Part shown: one piece after another, positions 6,684 to 15,331 of the stretch
Layout: each line of letters begins with the position of its first letter
How positions within the stretch are numbered: position 1 is the first letter of the stretch
Origin: Bdellovibrionales bacterium
GTDB lineage: Bacteria > Bdellovibrionota > Bdellovibrionia > Bdellovibrionales > UBA1609
Assembly: GCA_013216195.1 (NCBI GenBank)
Contig: JABSOQ010000003.1
Coordinates: forward strand, 1-38,418
Direction: 5' to 3'
DNA length: 38,418 bases
The notes under the pieces: model-generated
What the model was told of the DNA's origin: nothing
The model's input: only the letters and a program-made list of their open reading frames with translations
The model's database searches: none
Made by a program: the position numbers and the translations under genes

Positions 6684-9077
6684 CTAGAGTTCGCTGAGAT
6701 CTCTTACTAAAACCTGTCGGGGTTTACTGCCATTGGCTGGCCCGACAACGCCTTCACTTTCAAAGATTTCGATCATTCTAGCTGCCCTAGGGTAGCCCAA
6801 CCGAAACTTGCGCTGTAACAGCGAGGCACTGACCTCTTTCATGGAGGCAACAAAGGCTAAGATCTCGTCATAACGCTCGTCTTTTTCTTCTTCGAGGTCT
6901 TCTTCAACTCCGCCTTCAAAATCGTAGCCGCCACCTGAGCCCTCGATGGCTCTCATGGCGAGAGGGTCATATTCTGCTTCACCCTGATCTTTCCAGAAGT
7001 CGACTACGGCAGAAATCTCTTCTTCAGCTAAATAAGCACCATGGTGACGCATGGGTTTCGACACGCCAGGTGCCAAGAAGAGCATATCACCTCTTGCGAG
7101 CAGCCTTTCGCCACCAGCCTCATCAAGAATAATACGAGAGTCCATTTTTGAAGACACTTTAAAACTAATTCGGCCTGGTATGTTGGTCTTAATTAAGCCG
7201 GTTACCACATCTTTACGCGGGCTCTGCATTGCTAAAAGCAAATGAATGCCGCAAGCCCTGGCCATTTGAGCAAGCCTAACCACTGCTTGTTCCACATTGG
7301 ACTTGTCGACCGCCATCAGATCGCCAAACTCTTCAACTACAATACAAATGTAGGGCTGAGGCGTGTAATAGTATGAGTCTAAAACCCCCACACCCTCTAG
7401 CTCTTCGTTGAAAGTTTCGTGCTCCTCTATCTTCTCTTTGCTGAGATCCGAAACCTTTTTGTTGAACTCTTCAATGCCTCTCGCACCAAACTTCGACATA
7501 GATCGATAGCGTTTGTCCATTTCTTTGATTGCCCAACGAAGAGCACCTACAGCCTTTTTAGCTTCGCGAATTGGCGGCATAATAAGGTGTGGCAGATCGT
7601 TGAAAGCCGCCAAATCAACCTGCTTCGGGTCCACCAAAATAAGCTTCAGACTCTCGGGCGAATGGCGAAAAAGTAGAGCAGTTAAAAACGAAACTACAAA
7701 AACCGATTTACCTGAACCCGTCGTACCCGCAACCAAAAGGTGGGGCATTTTTCTCAAATCAACAATTTTTGGTTCACCATCAGCTTGTCGACCAAGCGCA
7801 ACAGGTAGTTTTATGTCTTCAGACCAAAACGGGTCATGCTCAAGGACATCTTTGAGATACACCGTTTCTCTTGCTGAATTCGATGTCTCAATACCCACAA
7901 CATTACGCCCCGGTATCGGTGCAATGATTCTCACGGATTCACTGCTGAGTGCGAGCGACAAATCATCAGCCAACTCGACAATCTTTGAGATTTTGACATC
8001 GGCAGCAGGCTTAAATTCAAACATGGTAACAGCCGGCCCTGGCTTGATGCCTACAACCTCACCTCTTACTGAAAACTGAGATAACTTCTCAACCAACAAA
8101 TTTGATTTGATCTTTATTTCCCTCTCGTCAAGCTGAAGCCCTGATTCAGGAGGGTCAGACAATAGAGCTAGTTCTGGCATATCCCAATTGGCAACTCTCG
8201 GAGGCCTTCGCTTGGGTCTCTTCTTTTTAGCAGGGGGCTGCTTTTGGCTTTTTGTGAAAAAACCTTTCAATGGGCCACCGAAGGCCAATTGCTCACCCTC
8301 TTCAGGCTCCTCTTCGCCCTCAGAATCAATTGGCAAAAAGACTCTCTCAGATGGCTCTTCCCGCAAGGTGGTCTTACGCTCTTTGATCACGAAAAGCCCA
8401 TCTTGATTCAGGCTAGCTCTTCCCGCCTCATCAGTTGTCAGTGGTTTGGGGGATCTTTTAAATGCTGACTTCAACTTTGCGAAAGCTGAACTAAACCAAG
8501 CGCCGTAGTCAAACTCAGCGACCTTTGCCCAAGTGTGATTCACCAAATGAATCGGGTACTTAAATAAGGTCTGTAGCGATTTTTCAGTGAAAAATACTAC
8601 TAACACTGTAAAAACCGTCCAGAGAATGATGGCCACTCCAACAAAGTTGAATATATTCTTCAGGCCATTTGCGGTTATCTGACCCAACAGGCCACCAGCC
8701 CTCACTTCGCCAGCAAAGAACGTTGCCGTTGGAAAGTGCAACTCTGCTAGAGAGGCCATAGTGAGTATAAGCATTGCCGACCACAGCCACCTCAACCGAT
8801 TGGCTTTAATGTTCGAATTTGTGAAGTTGCCCACGGCTTTATACACACATGCGACTACTGCCATCCAAGCCATGATGCCTAGGCTTTGAAATAAAATGTC
8901 AGCTAGAAATGAACCAAAGTAGCCACACCAGTTCGATGCCACCATATTCTTACTGGTAGAATTGAAGGAGGGATCCAGGTGGTTGTAGCTATAAAGAGAC
9001 AGGCCTATAAACAAAGAGGCTGAGAGCCAAACTAGGCCGAGAATATCTCTTCTAAATTTTTCCAATAAATGATTCAT
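6684..9077 (-). CDS. ftsK: DNA translocase FtsK/SpoIIIE
   Basis: This 797-residue protein pumps chromosomal DNA through the division septum and helps resolve chromosome dimers. The N-terminus has about four membrane helices (near 13-30, 56-80, 97-112, 142-164), followed by an acidic and then basic linker (about 250-295). The alpha/beta motor domains contain Walker A GTTGSGKS at 451-458, and Walker B LKLILVDPK follows at about 480. The last 70 residues form the winged-helix gamma domain (ASLLQRKFRLGYPRAARMI) that reads polar KOPS sites. Compared with E. coli FtsK (1,329 residues) the linker is very short, as in SpoIIIE-type members. It is transcribed away from queE across a 173-base gap. The SD sequence at the start is weak. 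Confidence 0.97.
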   Translation of the reverse strand: MNHLLEKFRRDILGLVWLSASLFIGLSLYSYNHLDPSFNSTSKNMVASNWCGYFGSFLADILFQSLGIMAWMAVVACVYKAVGNFTNSNIKANRLRWLWSAMLILTMASLAELHFPTATFFAGEVRAGGLLGQITANGLKNIFNFVGVAIILWTVFTVLVVFFTEKSLQTLFKYPIHLVNHTWAKVAEFDYGAWFSSAFAKLKSAFKRSPKPLTTDEAGRASLNQDGLFVIKERKTTLREEPSERVFLPIDSEGEEEPEEGEQLAFGGPLKGFFTKSQKQPPAKKKRPKRRPPRVANWDMPELALLSDPPESGLQLDEREIKIKSNLLVEKLSQFSVRGEVVGIKPGPAVTMFEFKPAADVKISKIVELADDLSLALSSESVRIIAPIPGRNVVGIETSNSARETVYLKDVLEHDPFWSEDIKLPVALGRQADGEPKIVDLRKMPHLLVAGTTGSGKSVFVVSFLTALLFRHSPESLKLILVDPKQVDLAAFNDLPHLIMPPIREAKKAVGALRWAIKEMDKRYRSMSKFGARGIEEFNKKVSDLSKEKIEEHETFNEELEGVGVLDSYYYTPQPYICIVVEEFGDLMAVDKSNVEQAVVRLAQMARACGIHLLLAMQSPRKDVVTGLIKTNIPGRISFKVSSKMDSRIILDEAGGERLLARGDMLFLAPGVSKPMRHHGAYLAEEEISAVVDFWKDQGEAEYDPLAMRAIEGSGGGYDFEGGVEEDLEEEKDERYDEILAFVASMKEVSASLLQRKFRLGYPRAARMIEIFESEGVVGPANGSKPRQVLVRDLSEL

Positions 9078-9250
9078 TCCAATAGTTTAGAGGACAGATT
9101 GGGGCATGGAAAGTCTGGATTTTTGACCAAATATAGGTTACACCTAGCCTTTCATCCAGCATTCTTGATTTGGCAGTGGTTTTACTGTTCATCGAGCTCA
9201 ACGAGAATTTATGAGTTTTTTTATTGTGCCGTTCACAGGAGCTGCGTTAG

Positions 9251-9889
9251 TTGATCAAAATTAATGAGATCTTTTTTAGCATTCAAGGTGAGTCCTCTTA
9301 TGTTGGCTACCCAACTGTGTTTGTTAGAACATCGGGTTGTCATCTGCGCTGCACGTATTGCGACACGACCTATGCCTACCATCAAGGTTCGAATATGGAG
9401 CTTGATGACGTCGTTAAAAATATTAAACAGCATGCGACAAAATATGTTTGCTTAACTGGTGGTGAACCCCTTTTGCAGAAAGAGACACTCCCCTTAATGT
9501 CACAGCTTTGTGACGACGGTTACATTGTATCTCTTGAAACCTCTGGTGATATCGACTGCAAAGAGGTTGATCGCAGAGTGAAAAAGATCATTGATGTCAA
9601 AACACCAGACAGTGGTGAACCAAATAAATTCGCTACAGCCAATCTTGAATTCGCCAACAAAGAGACCGAATTCAAATTTGTCATCTGCTCTGAAAAAGAC
9701 TTTGAATGGGCAGAGAACTTTGCGCAAAAAAATAATCTTTTTGAAAAATCAAATGTTTTGTATAGCCCATCGTTTAGTGTCATAGATGAAAATTGGCTTG
9801 CAAAAAAAATTCTTTCTGCTGGTTCACAAGCCCGCTTGCAATTACAGCTTCATAAGTATATCTGGTCTCCTACAGAGCGCGGCGTCTGA
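9251..9889 (+). CDS. queE: 7-carboxy-7-deazaguanine synthase
   Basis: QueE is a radical SAM enzyme that turns 6-carboxytetrahydropterin into 7-carboxy-7-deazaguanine in the preQ0/queuosine pathway for tRNA wobble modification. The compact CxxxCxxC motif is at Cys30, Cys34 and Cys37 (SGCHLRCTYCDTTYA), preceded by the family start NEIFFSIQGES and followed by CLTGGEPLL, which helps bind SAM. The 212-residue length is typical. The start is TTG with AGGAG upstream; the next ATG in frame would remove the cluster motif. The Fis-like gene follows after 93 bases. No other queuosine gene is in the window. Confidence 0.95.
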   Translation: MIKINEIFFSIQGESSYVGYPTVFVRTSGCHLRCTYCDTTYAYHQGSNMELDDVVKNIKQHATKYVCLTGGEPLLQKETLPLMSQLCDDGYIVSLETSGDIDCKEVDRRVKKIIDVKTPDSGEPNKFATANLEFANKETEFKFVICSEKDFEWAENFAQKNNLFEKSNVLYSPSFSVIDENWLAKKILSAGSQARLQLQLHKYIWSPTERGV

Positions 9890-9982
9890 TTTCGTTTCGG
9901 CGAAAGAATTTGACAAACGCTTTGGCTGATGGAAAAACACTTGAACTCGAATTGACTACAACGTCCGGGGGGTAAGGGTCTT

Positions 9983-10291
9983 ATGACTCCAGATCTAAAC
10001 AACTCTGATAATCTATTTGTTGCTAACCTTAAAACAGTCAGCTTGGAAAACTTGGTAAAGAGCAAACTAGAAGTTCTTTTTCAACAAACTGAGCAAGCTC
10101 AAGTTGAGCTTAATGGCCTGCATAAAGTTGTTATTGAGCAAGTAGAAAAGCCTTTAATTGAGCTTGCCCTTCAGACTTACAACGGTAACCAAGTGCGCAC
10201 AGCGAAAATGCTTGGCATCAATCGTAATACGCTTAAGAAAAAGATTGATACCTACCGTATTCCCGTTAGAAATAGTACATTCAATAACTAA
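9983..10291 (+). CDS. Stand-alone Fis-family DNA-binding protein
   Basis: This 102-residue protein has a C-terminal helix-turn-helix (about 68-92, GNQVRTAKMLGINRNTLKKK) that matches the Fis C-terminus closely ([20 protein letters not shown]). The preceding EKPLIELALQTYN matches Fis helix B. The N-terminal part differs from Fis but keeps the size, so it is a free-standing Fis-like protein and not a fragment of an NtrC activator, since no AAA+ domain or its remains are upstream. Fis proteins bend DNA and adjust transcription and chromosome structure. A G-rich SD sequence (GGGGGGTAAGGG) precedes the ATG. It may share a transcript with queE; dnaB follows after 219 bases. Confidence 0.85.
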   Translation: MTPDLNNSDNLFVANLKTVSLENLVKSKLEVLFQQTEQAQVELNGLHKVVIEQVEKPLIELALQTYNGNQVRTAKMLGINRNTLKKKIDTYRIPVRNSTFNN

Positions 10292-10379
10292 AATCATTGG
10301 CCGCAACAGCGGGTCACCTTGTTATTCTTCTTAGTCGAGGCCCGCACTATCTGGAATCTCTTTCATGATAAAGACAGAA

Positions 10380-10407
10380 GCTCGTGTCTATTTTTTTAGA
10401 CGTGAGC
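10380..10407 (+). other. Hairpin with an all-T/A loop between fis-like gene and dnaB
   Basis: GCTCGTGTCT and AGACGTGAGC form a ten-pair stem with two G-T pairs around an ATTTTTTT loop. It lies about 90 bases after the fis-like stop and 100 before dnaB. The T-run is in the loop and not after the stem, so it is not a standard terminator. A TAGAAT box at 10440-10445 could be the -10 element of a dnaB promoter, but no good -35 is seen. Confidence 0.35.
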
Positions 10408-10510
10408 ATTGTTGCGTGAATTAGATTTAAAGAATCGTGTAGAATTATTGTGCAGCAATGTTAAAGTACTGTGTCTACTGAAACATTGTCTGTGATAGGC
10501 GGTCGAGGCT

Positions 10511-12001
10511 ATGAGCAACTCAGAAACTCAAATGATGACTAACAAAGTTCCTCCTCAAAACCTTGAGGCAGAACAAGCTGTTCTTGGTGGCCTACTTATG
10601 GAGGGCGACGCTTGGGACGACATCGCTGATCTCGTTAAAGAAGCTGACTTCTATAGCCCTGCCCATAAGATGATCTTCGCCAGCATTGGCGAACTCATCA
10701 AAAACAACAGACAAGCCGACTTGATCACATTGACCGATTGGTTAATGCAAAAGCAGAAGCTAGAGGCTATTGGTGGCGTCGCTTATTTGAATGAAATTTT
10801 AGAGAACACTGTCGGCACAGCTAGCCTTATCGGTTATGCCAATATTGTTCGTGAGAAATCGCTTTTAAGACAAGTGATCCACATGACTCAAAGTACAATG
10901 GAAGAAGCCTTTTCAACCATTGAAGACATTGATTCTTTTTTAGACCGAATTGAAGCCAAATTTTTTCAGGTGGCAGAGCAAAAGAACACGAGTGGTCTAA
11001 TCGATGCCAGTGAGTTGGTAAAAGGCAGTATGATGAAAATCGAAGAGCTCTATGGCCAAAAAGGCCAGATCACTGGTGTGCCTAGTGGTTTTCAAGAGCT
11101 CGATGATATGACGGCCGGTTTTCAACCCGGTGAAATGATCATTCTTGCCGCCCGTCCTTCAATGGGTAAGACAGCTTTTGGGCTAAACTGTGCACTGAAT
11201 GCCGCTTTAAGAGAAAAGAAAAAAGTCGCCTTCTTCTCTGTTGAGATGGGTAAAGAGTCAATTATGACCAGGCTTCTTGCGAGCGCCGCAAAAGTTAGCT
11301 TATCAGACATTCGGGTTGGTCATCTTGATGATAAAGCTTGGCCTCGATTGATCAACACAGCCGCAGCTTTGAGTGAAACCGGCCTATTTATCGACGACAC
11401 CGCAGGTATTAGCCCCTTTGAGATTCGAGCGAAGTGTCGCCGAATGAAAAAGAAGCATGGTATCGACATGATTATGATCGATTACCTTCAGTTGATGTCT
11501 ATGAAAGAAAAGTACGATAGCCGAGAGCGAGAGGTCTCTGAAATTTCAAAGCTTTTGAAATCAATTGCGAAAGAGCTAAAAGTACCGGTGATTGCACTCG
11601 CTCAGCTTAACCGAGGGGTTGAAGGTCGAACAGATAAAAGACCGATGCTCTCTGACCTTCGTGAATCTGGTTCTATTGAGCAAGATGCCGATGTGATCAT
11701 GATGATCTTTCGTGAAGACTACTACGACCGCGACAACCCAGACATCAAGGGCGTGGCTGAAATCATCATTGGTAAACAACGTAACGGACCTACGGGTGCA
11801 GTTAAACTAAAATGGGTGCCGCAATTTGGATTGTTTGAAAACCATGTCGCTGGCCCTCCAGATACACCAATGCCAGATGCACCGCCACCGGGCACAGATT
11901 ACGACTCTAAACCACCTCAAGCTAATCAATCAGGCCCCAACGAAGCACCGCCTCGTGGCCCAAATGGTGAACCGCCAAACTTTGCGCCCGGCGGGCCCTG
12001 A
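10511..12001 (+). CDS. dnaB: Replicative DNA helicase DnaB with Pro-rich tail
   Basis: This 496-residue protein is the hexameric helicase that unwinds the replication fork. The N-terminal DnaB domain (PPQNLEAEQAVLGGLL, about 14-30) is followed by a linker and the RecA-like motor domain with Walker A ARPSMGKT at 214-221 and Walker B IDMIMIDYLQLM near 322. The C-terminal arginine-finger region (GKQRNGPTG) is present. The normal domain ends near residue 450; the last 45 or so residues are an added tail rich in Pro, Gly, Asn and Ala that is not part of the usual fold. No intein is present. No clear terminator follows the gene. Confidence 0.97.
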   Translation: MSNSETQMMTNKVPPQNLEAEQAVLGGLLMEGDAWDDIADLVKEADFYSPAHKMIFASIGELIKNNRQADLITLTDWLMQKQKLEAIGGVAYLNEILENTVGTASLIGYANIVREKSLLRQVIHMTQSTMEEAFSTIEDIDSFLDRIEAKFFQVAEQKNTSGLIDASELVKGSMMKIEELYGQKGQITGVPSGFQELDDMTAGFQPGEMIILAARPSMGKTAFGLNCALNAALREKKKVAFFSVEMGKESIMTRLLASAAKVSLSDIRVGHLDDKAWPRLINTAAALSETGLFIDDTAGISPFEIRAKCRRMKKKHGIDMIMIDYLQLMSMKEKYDSREREVSEISKLLKSIAKELKVPVIALAQLNRGVEGRTDKRPMLSDLRESGSIEQDADVIMMIFREDYYDRDNPDIKGVAEIIIGKQRNGPTGAVKLKWVPQFGLFENHVAGPPDTPMPDAPPPGTDYDSKPPQANQSGPNEAPPRGPNGEPPNFAPGGP

Positions 12002-12106
12002 TAGTGCTCATTTTGATTAATCGAGAGCCTTTAGGGCTCATGAGACCATCGTATAGATCGCATGACAGAGTTTTTGCTTTTAGATTTAAAAGCTAACGTC
12101 TGAAGG

Positions 12107-12673
12107 TTACTTGCAGTTTGCAACGTACAAGGGTGCGATAAAGTTTTTGCCCTCATTCATTCGAAGAATTTTTCTCTGAGCGGTTGTTCGACCACTAAGG
12201 TTTTCTTCACTACGAAAGCCAGCACAGACAACAATTGTGCTATCCGTCCAGACACAGCTGGCATCAACAAAACATGCATTTGAAGTTTCGGAGCAAGCTG
12301 CCCCACAGGCGTTGCCCGAGTTGGTATTGGTTGCGTTTGTCCCTGCTGCTGCACCTGGGCCACGGTAATTTGGCGGTGCTGGGTTACTTGCCCCGCCAGC
12401 GTTTGCCCAAAAGCCAATTCTGAAATTCAAATCACCATTCGCTTGATAAGCCAGATTTCGCCAGTCGCCGAAGTATTGATAGTAGCGAGCTCGAAAGGTC
12501 TGCGCCCTCGACCAGATCATCGACATTTCGACTTTGGCTTCCCCCTGTATGGCTCGTGCTCGGTACTGATTGTACTGACCGTAACCAACCACTGTGAGTA
12601 CGCTCACGATGCCAACTGCTATTAAAAGTTCAGTGAGCGAGAAGCCTTTTTGATTTCTTGAACAAGTACCCAT
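12107..12673 (-). CDS. Type IV pilin-like protein (prepilin N-terminus)
   Basis: This 188-residue protein has a short basic leader ending in Gly10, then FSLTELLIAVGIV, the class III signal cut by prepilin peptidase PilD, with the conserved Glu at mature position 5. A long N-terminal helix follows. The globular part contains seven or more cysteines, two of them in CGAACSE and the last near the C-terminus (VANCK), which fits a minor pilin or pseudopilin with disulfides. It is separated from the next two pilin-like genes by a small unknown gene and about 500 bases. The start has no clear SD sequence, but no other in-frame start keeps the leader. Confidence 0.85.
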   Translation of the reverse strand: MGTCSRNQKGFSLTELLIAVGIVSVLTVVGYGQYNQYRARAIQGEAKVEMSMIWSRAQTFRARYYQYFGDWRNLAYQANGDLNFRIGFWANAGGASNPAPPNYRGPGAAAGTNATNTNSGNACGAACSETSNACFVDASCVWTDSTIVVCAGFRSEENLSGRTTAQRKILRMNEGKNFIAPLYVANCK

Positions 12674-12690
12674 ACTTATATGTTAAGCGC

Positions 12691-12715
12691 TGATCGTTTT
12701 AAGAACAAACGATCA
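12691..12715. promoter_or_regulatory. Nine-base perfect inverted repeat upstream of the pilin gene
   Basis: TGATCGTTT and AAACGATCA are exact inverted copies separated by seven bases, 18 bases before the pilin ATG. It is a candidate operator or RNA hairpin in the leader. No T-run follows it on the minus strand, which argues against a terminator for the upstream small gene. Confidence 0.35.
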
Positions 12716-12773
12716 CAGAAAAGTAGGGCTATGAGCCCATCCTTTGGCCTAGTATGAGACGATTTAGGTGAAA

Positions 12774-12977
12774 CTAGTAATCGGTGTTCAAGTCGCTTTT
12801 CGCAGCAACGAAAACATCTTGAAGGTATTCGGCAAGAACCTCTCTCAACTGGTCTAAAGTCAGATGGCTCTCGGCAATACTGTTCTGCTCTAATAAGCCT
12901 TTTAGTTCTGCTGTTATCAGCTCTGATGGAATATCAGCTGACTGGGTTACGGCTTTTATTAAGTCTTTTCCCTTCAT
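12774..12977 (-). CDS. Small acidic protein of unknown function
   Basis: This predicted 67-residue cytoplasmic protein is mostly helical and rich in Leu, Glu and Ala, with no signal peptide, membrane helix or cysteine. The leucine spacing suggests one or two amphipathic helices that could bind a partner. GGAAGGG lies about eight bases upstream of the ATG, which supports translation, and codon use resembles the neighbours. It sits between pilin-like genes but does not look like a pilin. I do not recognise the family. Confidence 0.6.
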   Translation of the reverse strand: MKGKDLIKAVTQSADIPSELITAELKGLLEQNSIAESHLTLDQLREVLAEYLQDVFVAAKSDLNTDY

Positions 12978-13136
12978 GAGATCTTTCCCTTCCTTGGGCT
13001 AACAAGCTCTAATGAGTATTGCTGGGGCACTTCCTGTCCCCTATCTTGCTGACACTCTCATTCAATCAGGTGGTTAAGAATTTCTCTACAGACTCACAGA
13101 GGTTTCTGGACCTAAATCTGAACAGAAAATGGCCTT

Positions 13137-13158
13137 ACAACTCAATTCATTGAGCTGT
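13137..13158. repeat. Inverted repeat after the PilX-like gene
   Basis: On the minus strand ACAGCTCAAT and ATTGAGTTGT pair (one G-T) around a two-base loop, 30 bases after the PilX-like stop. It is followed by only a short T-poor stretch, so it could be a weak terminator or an mRNA end-stabilising hairpin. Confidence 0.35.
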
Positions 13159-13187
13159 AGAGAGAGACCGTCAGTTTGAAAAGCAAT

Positions 13188-14045
13188 CTAAGGTGTTGAA
13201 ACCACTGGCCGGGTCACTGCAACAGTCTGCCAGTACCAATCAGCTTCGACGGCTTGATCACAAGCTCCCCAACCCATCAGGTTTTTTGGGCAAACCGCAA
13301 GCCTAATACAAGCAGGCCTTGGTTGGCCGGCAATTGGAGCACCAGCTTCAGAGCAAATCATGCAAACATTAGTCGGAGATGCGGCTGTTGAGCACTCTTC
13401 TGCTGCGGCGAGATCAAAACCATACACGGGTGCAGTAAGGCCAGCAAAAACAGCCCGATCTATCATGTAATCTTGGTAGCGAACAGCATGTGCAACTGGC
13501 GCCTGATTGAGAACAACTTGAGCTACCTCAATCGATTTTTTACCGAAGCTATGATTGAAGTTTCGAATTCGGTTTGTCATTTCTGCTACGAAAGTGAGAT
13601 TTTTTTGTTTCTGTTTAAACTCAACGAACCTAACTGTGCGACTGCCGGCACCGGCTGTCCAATCGGCATCGAAACAAATTTCGCTACCACCAATAGTACC
13701 GTTCGGATCAAGGGGGTGTGAGACACAGAAACCACCTGGGGGAAAACAAAAATCACCAACTTCAACAGTAGCTCCACCATCGGCTAAGGCACAATCTGGA
13801 TTACCCTCAACGAAAGTTTCTTGGTGATGCCGCTCTCTAGCCATTTGAGCTGTCTCACCGATTTGCCTCATCAGCTCAAAGCCCATAAGCTGCCGAACCT
13901 GCCTCTTTGATTCGGTCATCATCATTACATAGCTGGTAGCCGTGAACGCCGTATAAGACAAAACAGCTGTTGTTACGGCGATTACCATCGCAATTGTGGC
14001 GATACCGTCTTGATTTGCTAAAGGATTAAAGCCTTGTTTTTTCAT
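13188..14045 (-). CDS. PilX-like type IV pilus accessory protein
   Basis: The protein has 285 residues from this start. Residues about 14-40 (DGIATIAMVIAVTTAVLSY) form a single N-terminal helix preceded by a short polar leader, as in PilX-type minor pilins, which have a loose prepilin site and often lack the Glu at position 5, as here. The body contains about twelve cysteines, several in pairs (CMIC, C-PKNLMGWGAC), and the pattern suggests disulfide-rich surface domains. It directly follows the PilW-like gene, and both probably belong to one minor-pilin operon. A GTG two codons upstream is the alternative start and has the better SD spacing (GGAG). Confidence 0.7.
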   Translation of the reverse strand: MKKQGFNPLANQDGIATIAMVIAVTTAVLSYTAFTATSYVMMMTESKRQVRQLMGFELMRQIGETAQMARERHHQETFVEGNPDCALADGGATVEVGDFCFPPGGFCVSHPLDPNGTIGGSEICFDADWTAGAGSRTVRFVEFKQKQKNLTFVAEMTNRIRNFNHSFGKKSIEVAQVVLNQAPVAHAVRYQDYMIDRAVFAGLTAPVYGFDLAAAEECSTAASPTNVCMICSEAGAPIAGQPRPACIRLAVCPKNLMGWGACDQAVEADWYWQTVAVTRPVVSTP

Positions 14046-14061
14046 AGCCACATGGTCTCCA

Positions 14062-15075
14062 TTAGTTTTCCCACACATCAGGAAAGATCGGTCTAAAAAA
14101 GTGCAAATTGCCCATTGGTCTCTCCATAGCCCAGTTCACTGCCGCGTTGTTAGCCGGGTTACGGCCGACACCAGTCATAGGCATGCCGAGGTTGTTGTTG
14201 GCGAAAGACACTTTCACTTCTCTTTGCATATCAATATAAGCCGCACCGGCGTCGCAACCAGCAGTTCCGTTCAGAATATCTTGGTCCGGGCAGTACGACA
14301 CATCTGCATTGTTCTGTAACTGAATGCGCATGGTAAAGTTGATTGTATAGCCCTTTAACATAGTGAATGGACCACCCGGCAAACTTCCCGGCGCACTAAC
14401 ATCTGGATTCGTGCCGACGTTGTCTACTAGACCGGTCGCTCTCTCTGCAATCTGCTTCTGAACCGAAATTTCTGTGATACCAAGAAACCAAAGGTCACCC
14501 AGATCTGGGCTAGTACGCCGACTTGGAGGCCCTGCCACAGCACCGCCATCGTCGATGAAGATCATACCTGCTTTACCAGGCAGTGCACCTGCTCGTGGTA
14601 TAGGTGGCAGGTAGTAAATCCCTGTGCCCAAAACTCTTGAAAAGGTCGTATTGGCGGCTTGAGTACGGCGACTATTGCCCCATTCTCTTAAAAATGAGCC
14701 AATCGTAATAAAATCACTCCCTGCACGAGCAGCAGTCATCAATGCAATGGTATTCAAGTTTTGAGCTGTTCCGTTAGCAGGGCCCAAGAACCGACCCATC
14801 TCATCTGTGCGCACATCACCACCCTGAGCAATCGGAGTGGCTTCAACTTGAAGAGCCTGAGACATATACTTTCTAAGAAGCGTTTCGAGCCTCATCACAT
14901 CTCGTTGTGCTTGAATCTCAGCCTGCAGCCTTCTGAATTCGTTGCCACCCCATACGGCTAGCGTTGCAACCGAAGACATAATCACAGAGGTGATGAACAT
15001 CATCACTAGCAGCTCACTCAAACTGAAACCCAAATTTTCAGACAATAGCTTAAAACGGGTACGAACAGGCTTCAC
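14062..15075 (-). CDS. PilW-like prepilin-type protein
   Basis: This 337-residue protein has a leader ending ENLG, then FSLSELLVMMFITSVIMSS, a prepilin cleavage site with Glu at mature position 5 and a long hydrophobic helix. The large body (over 300 residues) with segments such as IYYLPPIP and GLVDNVGTNPDV fits a PilW-type minor pilin, a component of the initiation complex at the pilus tip. The longest open frame begins 43 codons upstream, but GTG at 15075 has a GGGAG SD sequence six bases away and gives a normal-length leader, so it is preferred. The PilX-like gene follows after about ten bases. Confidence 0.8.
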   Translation of the reverse strand: MKPVRTRFKLLSENLGFSLSELLVMMFITSVIMSSVATLAVWGGNEFRRLQAEIQAQRDVMRLETLLRKYMSQALQVEATPIAQGGDVRTDEMGRFLGPANGTAQNLNTIALMTAARAGSDFITIGSFLREWGNSRRTQAANTTFSRVLGTGIYYLPPIPRAGALPGKAGMIFIDDGGAVAGPPSRRTSPDLGDLWFLGITEISVQKQIAERATGLVDNVGTNPDVSAPGSLPGGPFTMLKGYTINFTMRIQLQNNADVSYCPDQDILNGTAGCDAGAAYIDMQREVKVSFANNNLGMPMTGVGRNPANNAAVNWAMERPMGNLHFFRPIFPDVWEN

Positions 15076-15222
15076 AAAACACTCCCTACAGTTACATAGA
15101 GAATATCGGCAAGAATTGTCCAAATTTTGAGGAAATTTCGACACTTGGCCTGCTTTAGACCAAGTTTTTAAAAGCGAAAACCTGAATGAAACTGATACCA
15201 TCAACTGTTTCAGCAGTTTCTC

Positions 15223-15252
15223 AAAAAGAAACGCCGGGCTCTCACCTGGCGC
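15223..15252 (-). terminator. Terminator of the rpsF-rplI operon
   Basis: On the minus strand CGCCAGG pairs with CCCGGCG (one mismatch) around a six-base loop, followed by TTTCTTTTT. It lies about 80 bases after the rplI stop. A second, unrelated inverted repeat (CTCAAGT/ACTTGAG, 15265-15286) lies just before it. Confidence 0.6.
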
Positions 15253-15331
15253 ACTATCTCGATGCTCAAGTCTGTTCTAACTTGAGACACTCAAACAAAC
15301 TTATACCCGCTTGTTTCATCGAACCACAGTC

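Noticed and set aside
7513-8079. Open frame of 188 codons on the plus strand opposite ftsK
   Set aside because: It lies fully inside ftsK, whose domains and motifs are clear, and its product is low in complexity with no SD sequence or family likeness.
9910-9938. TTGACA before the fis-like gene as a -35 box
   Set aside because: No acceptable -10 sequence lies 15-19 bases downstream.
12024-12038. GAGCC/GGCTC hairpin as the dnaB terminator
   Set aside because: The stem is short and not followed by a T-run; a second AT-rich stem near 12076-12093 is also without one.
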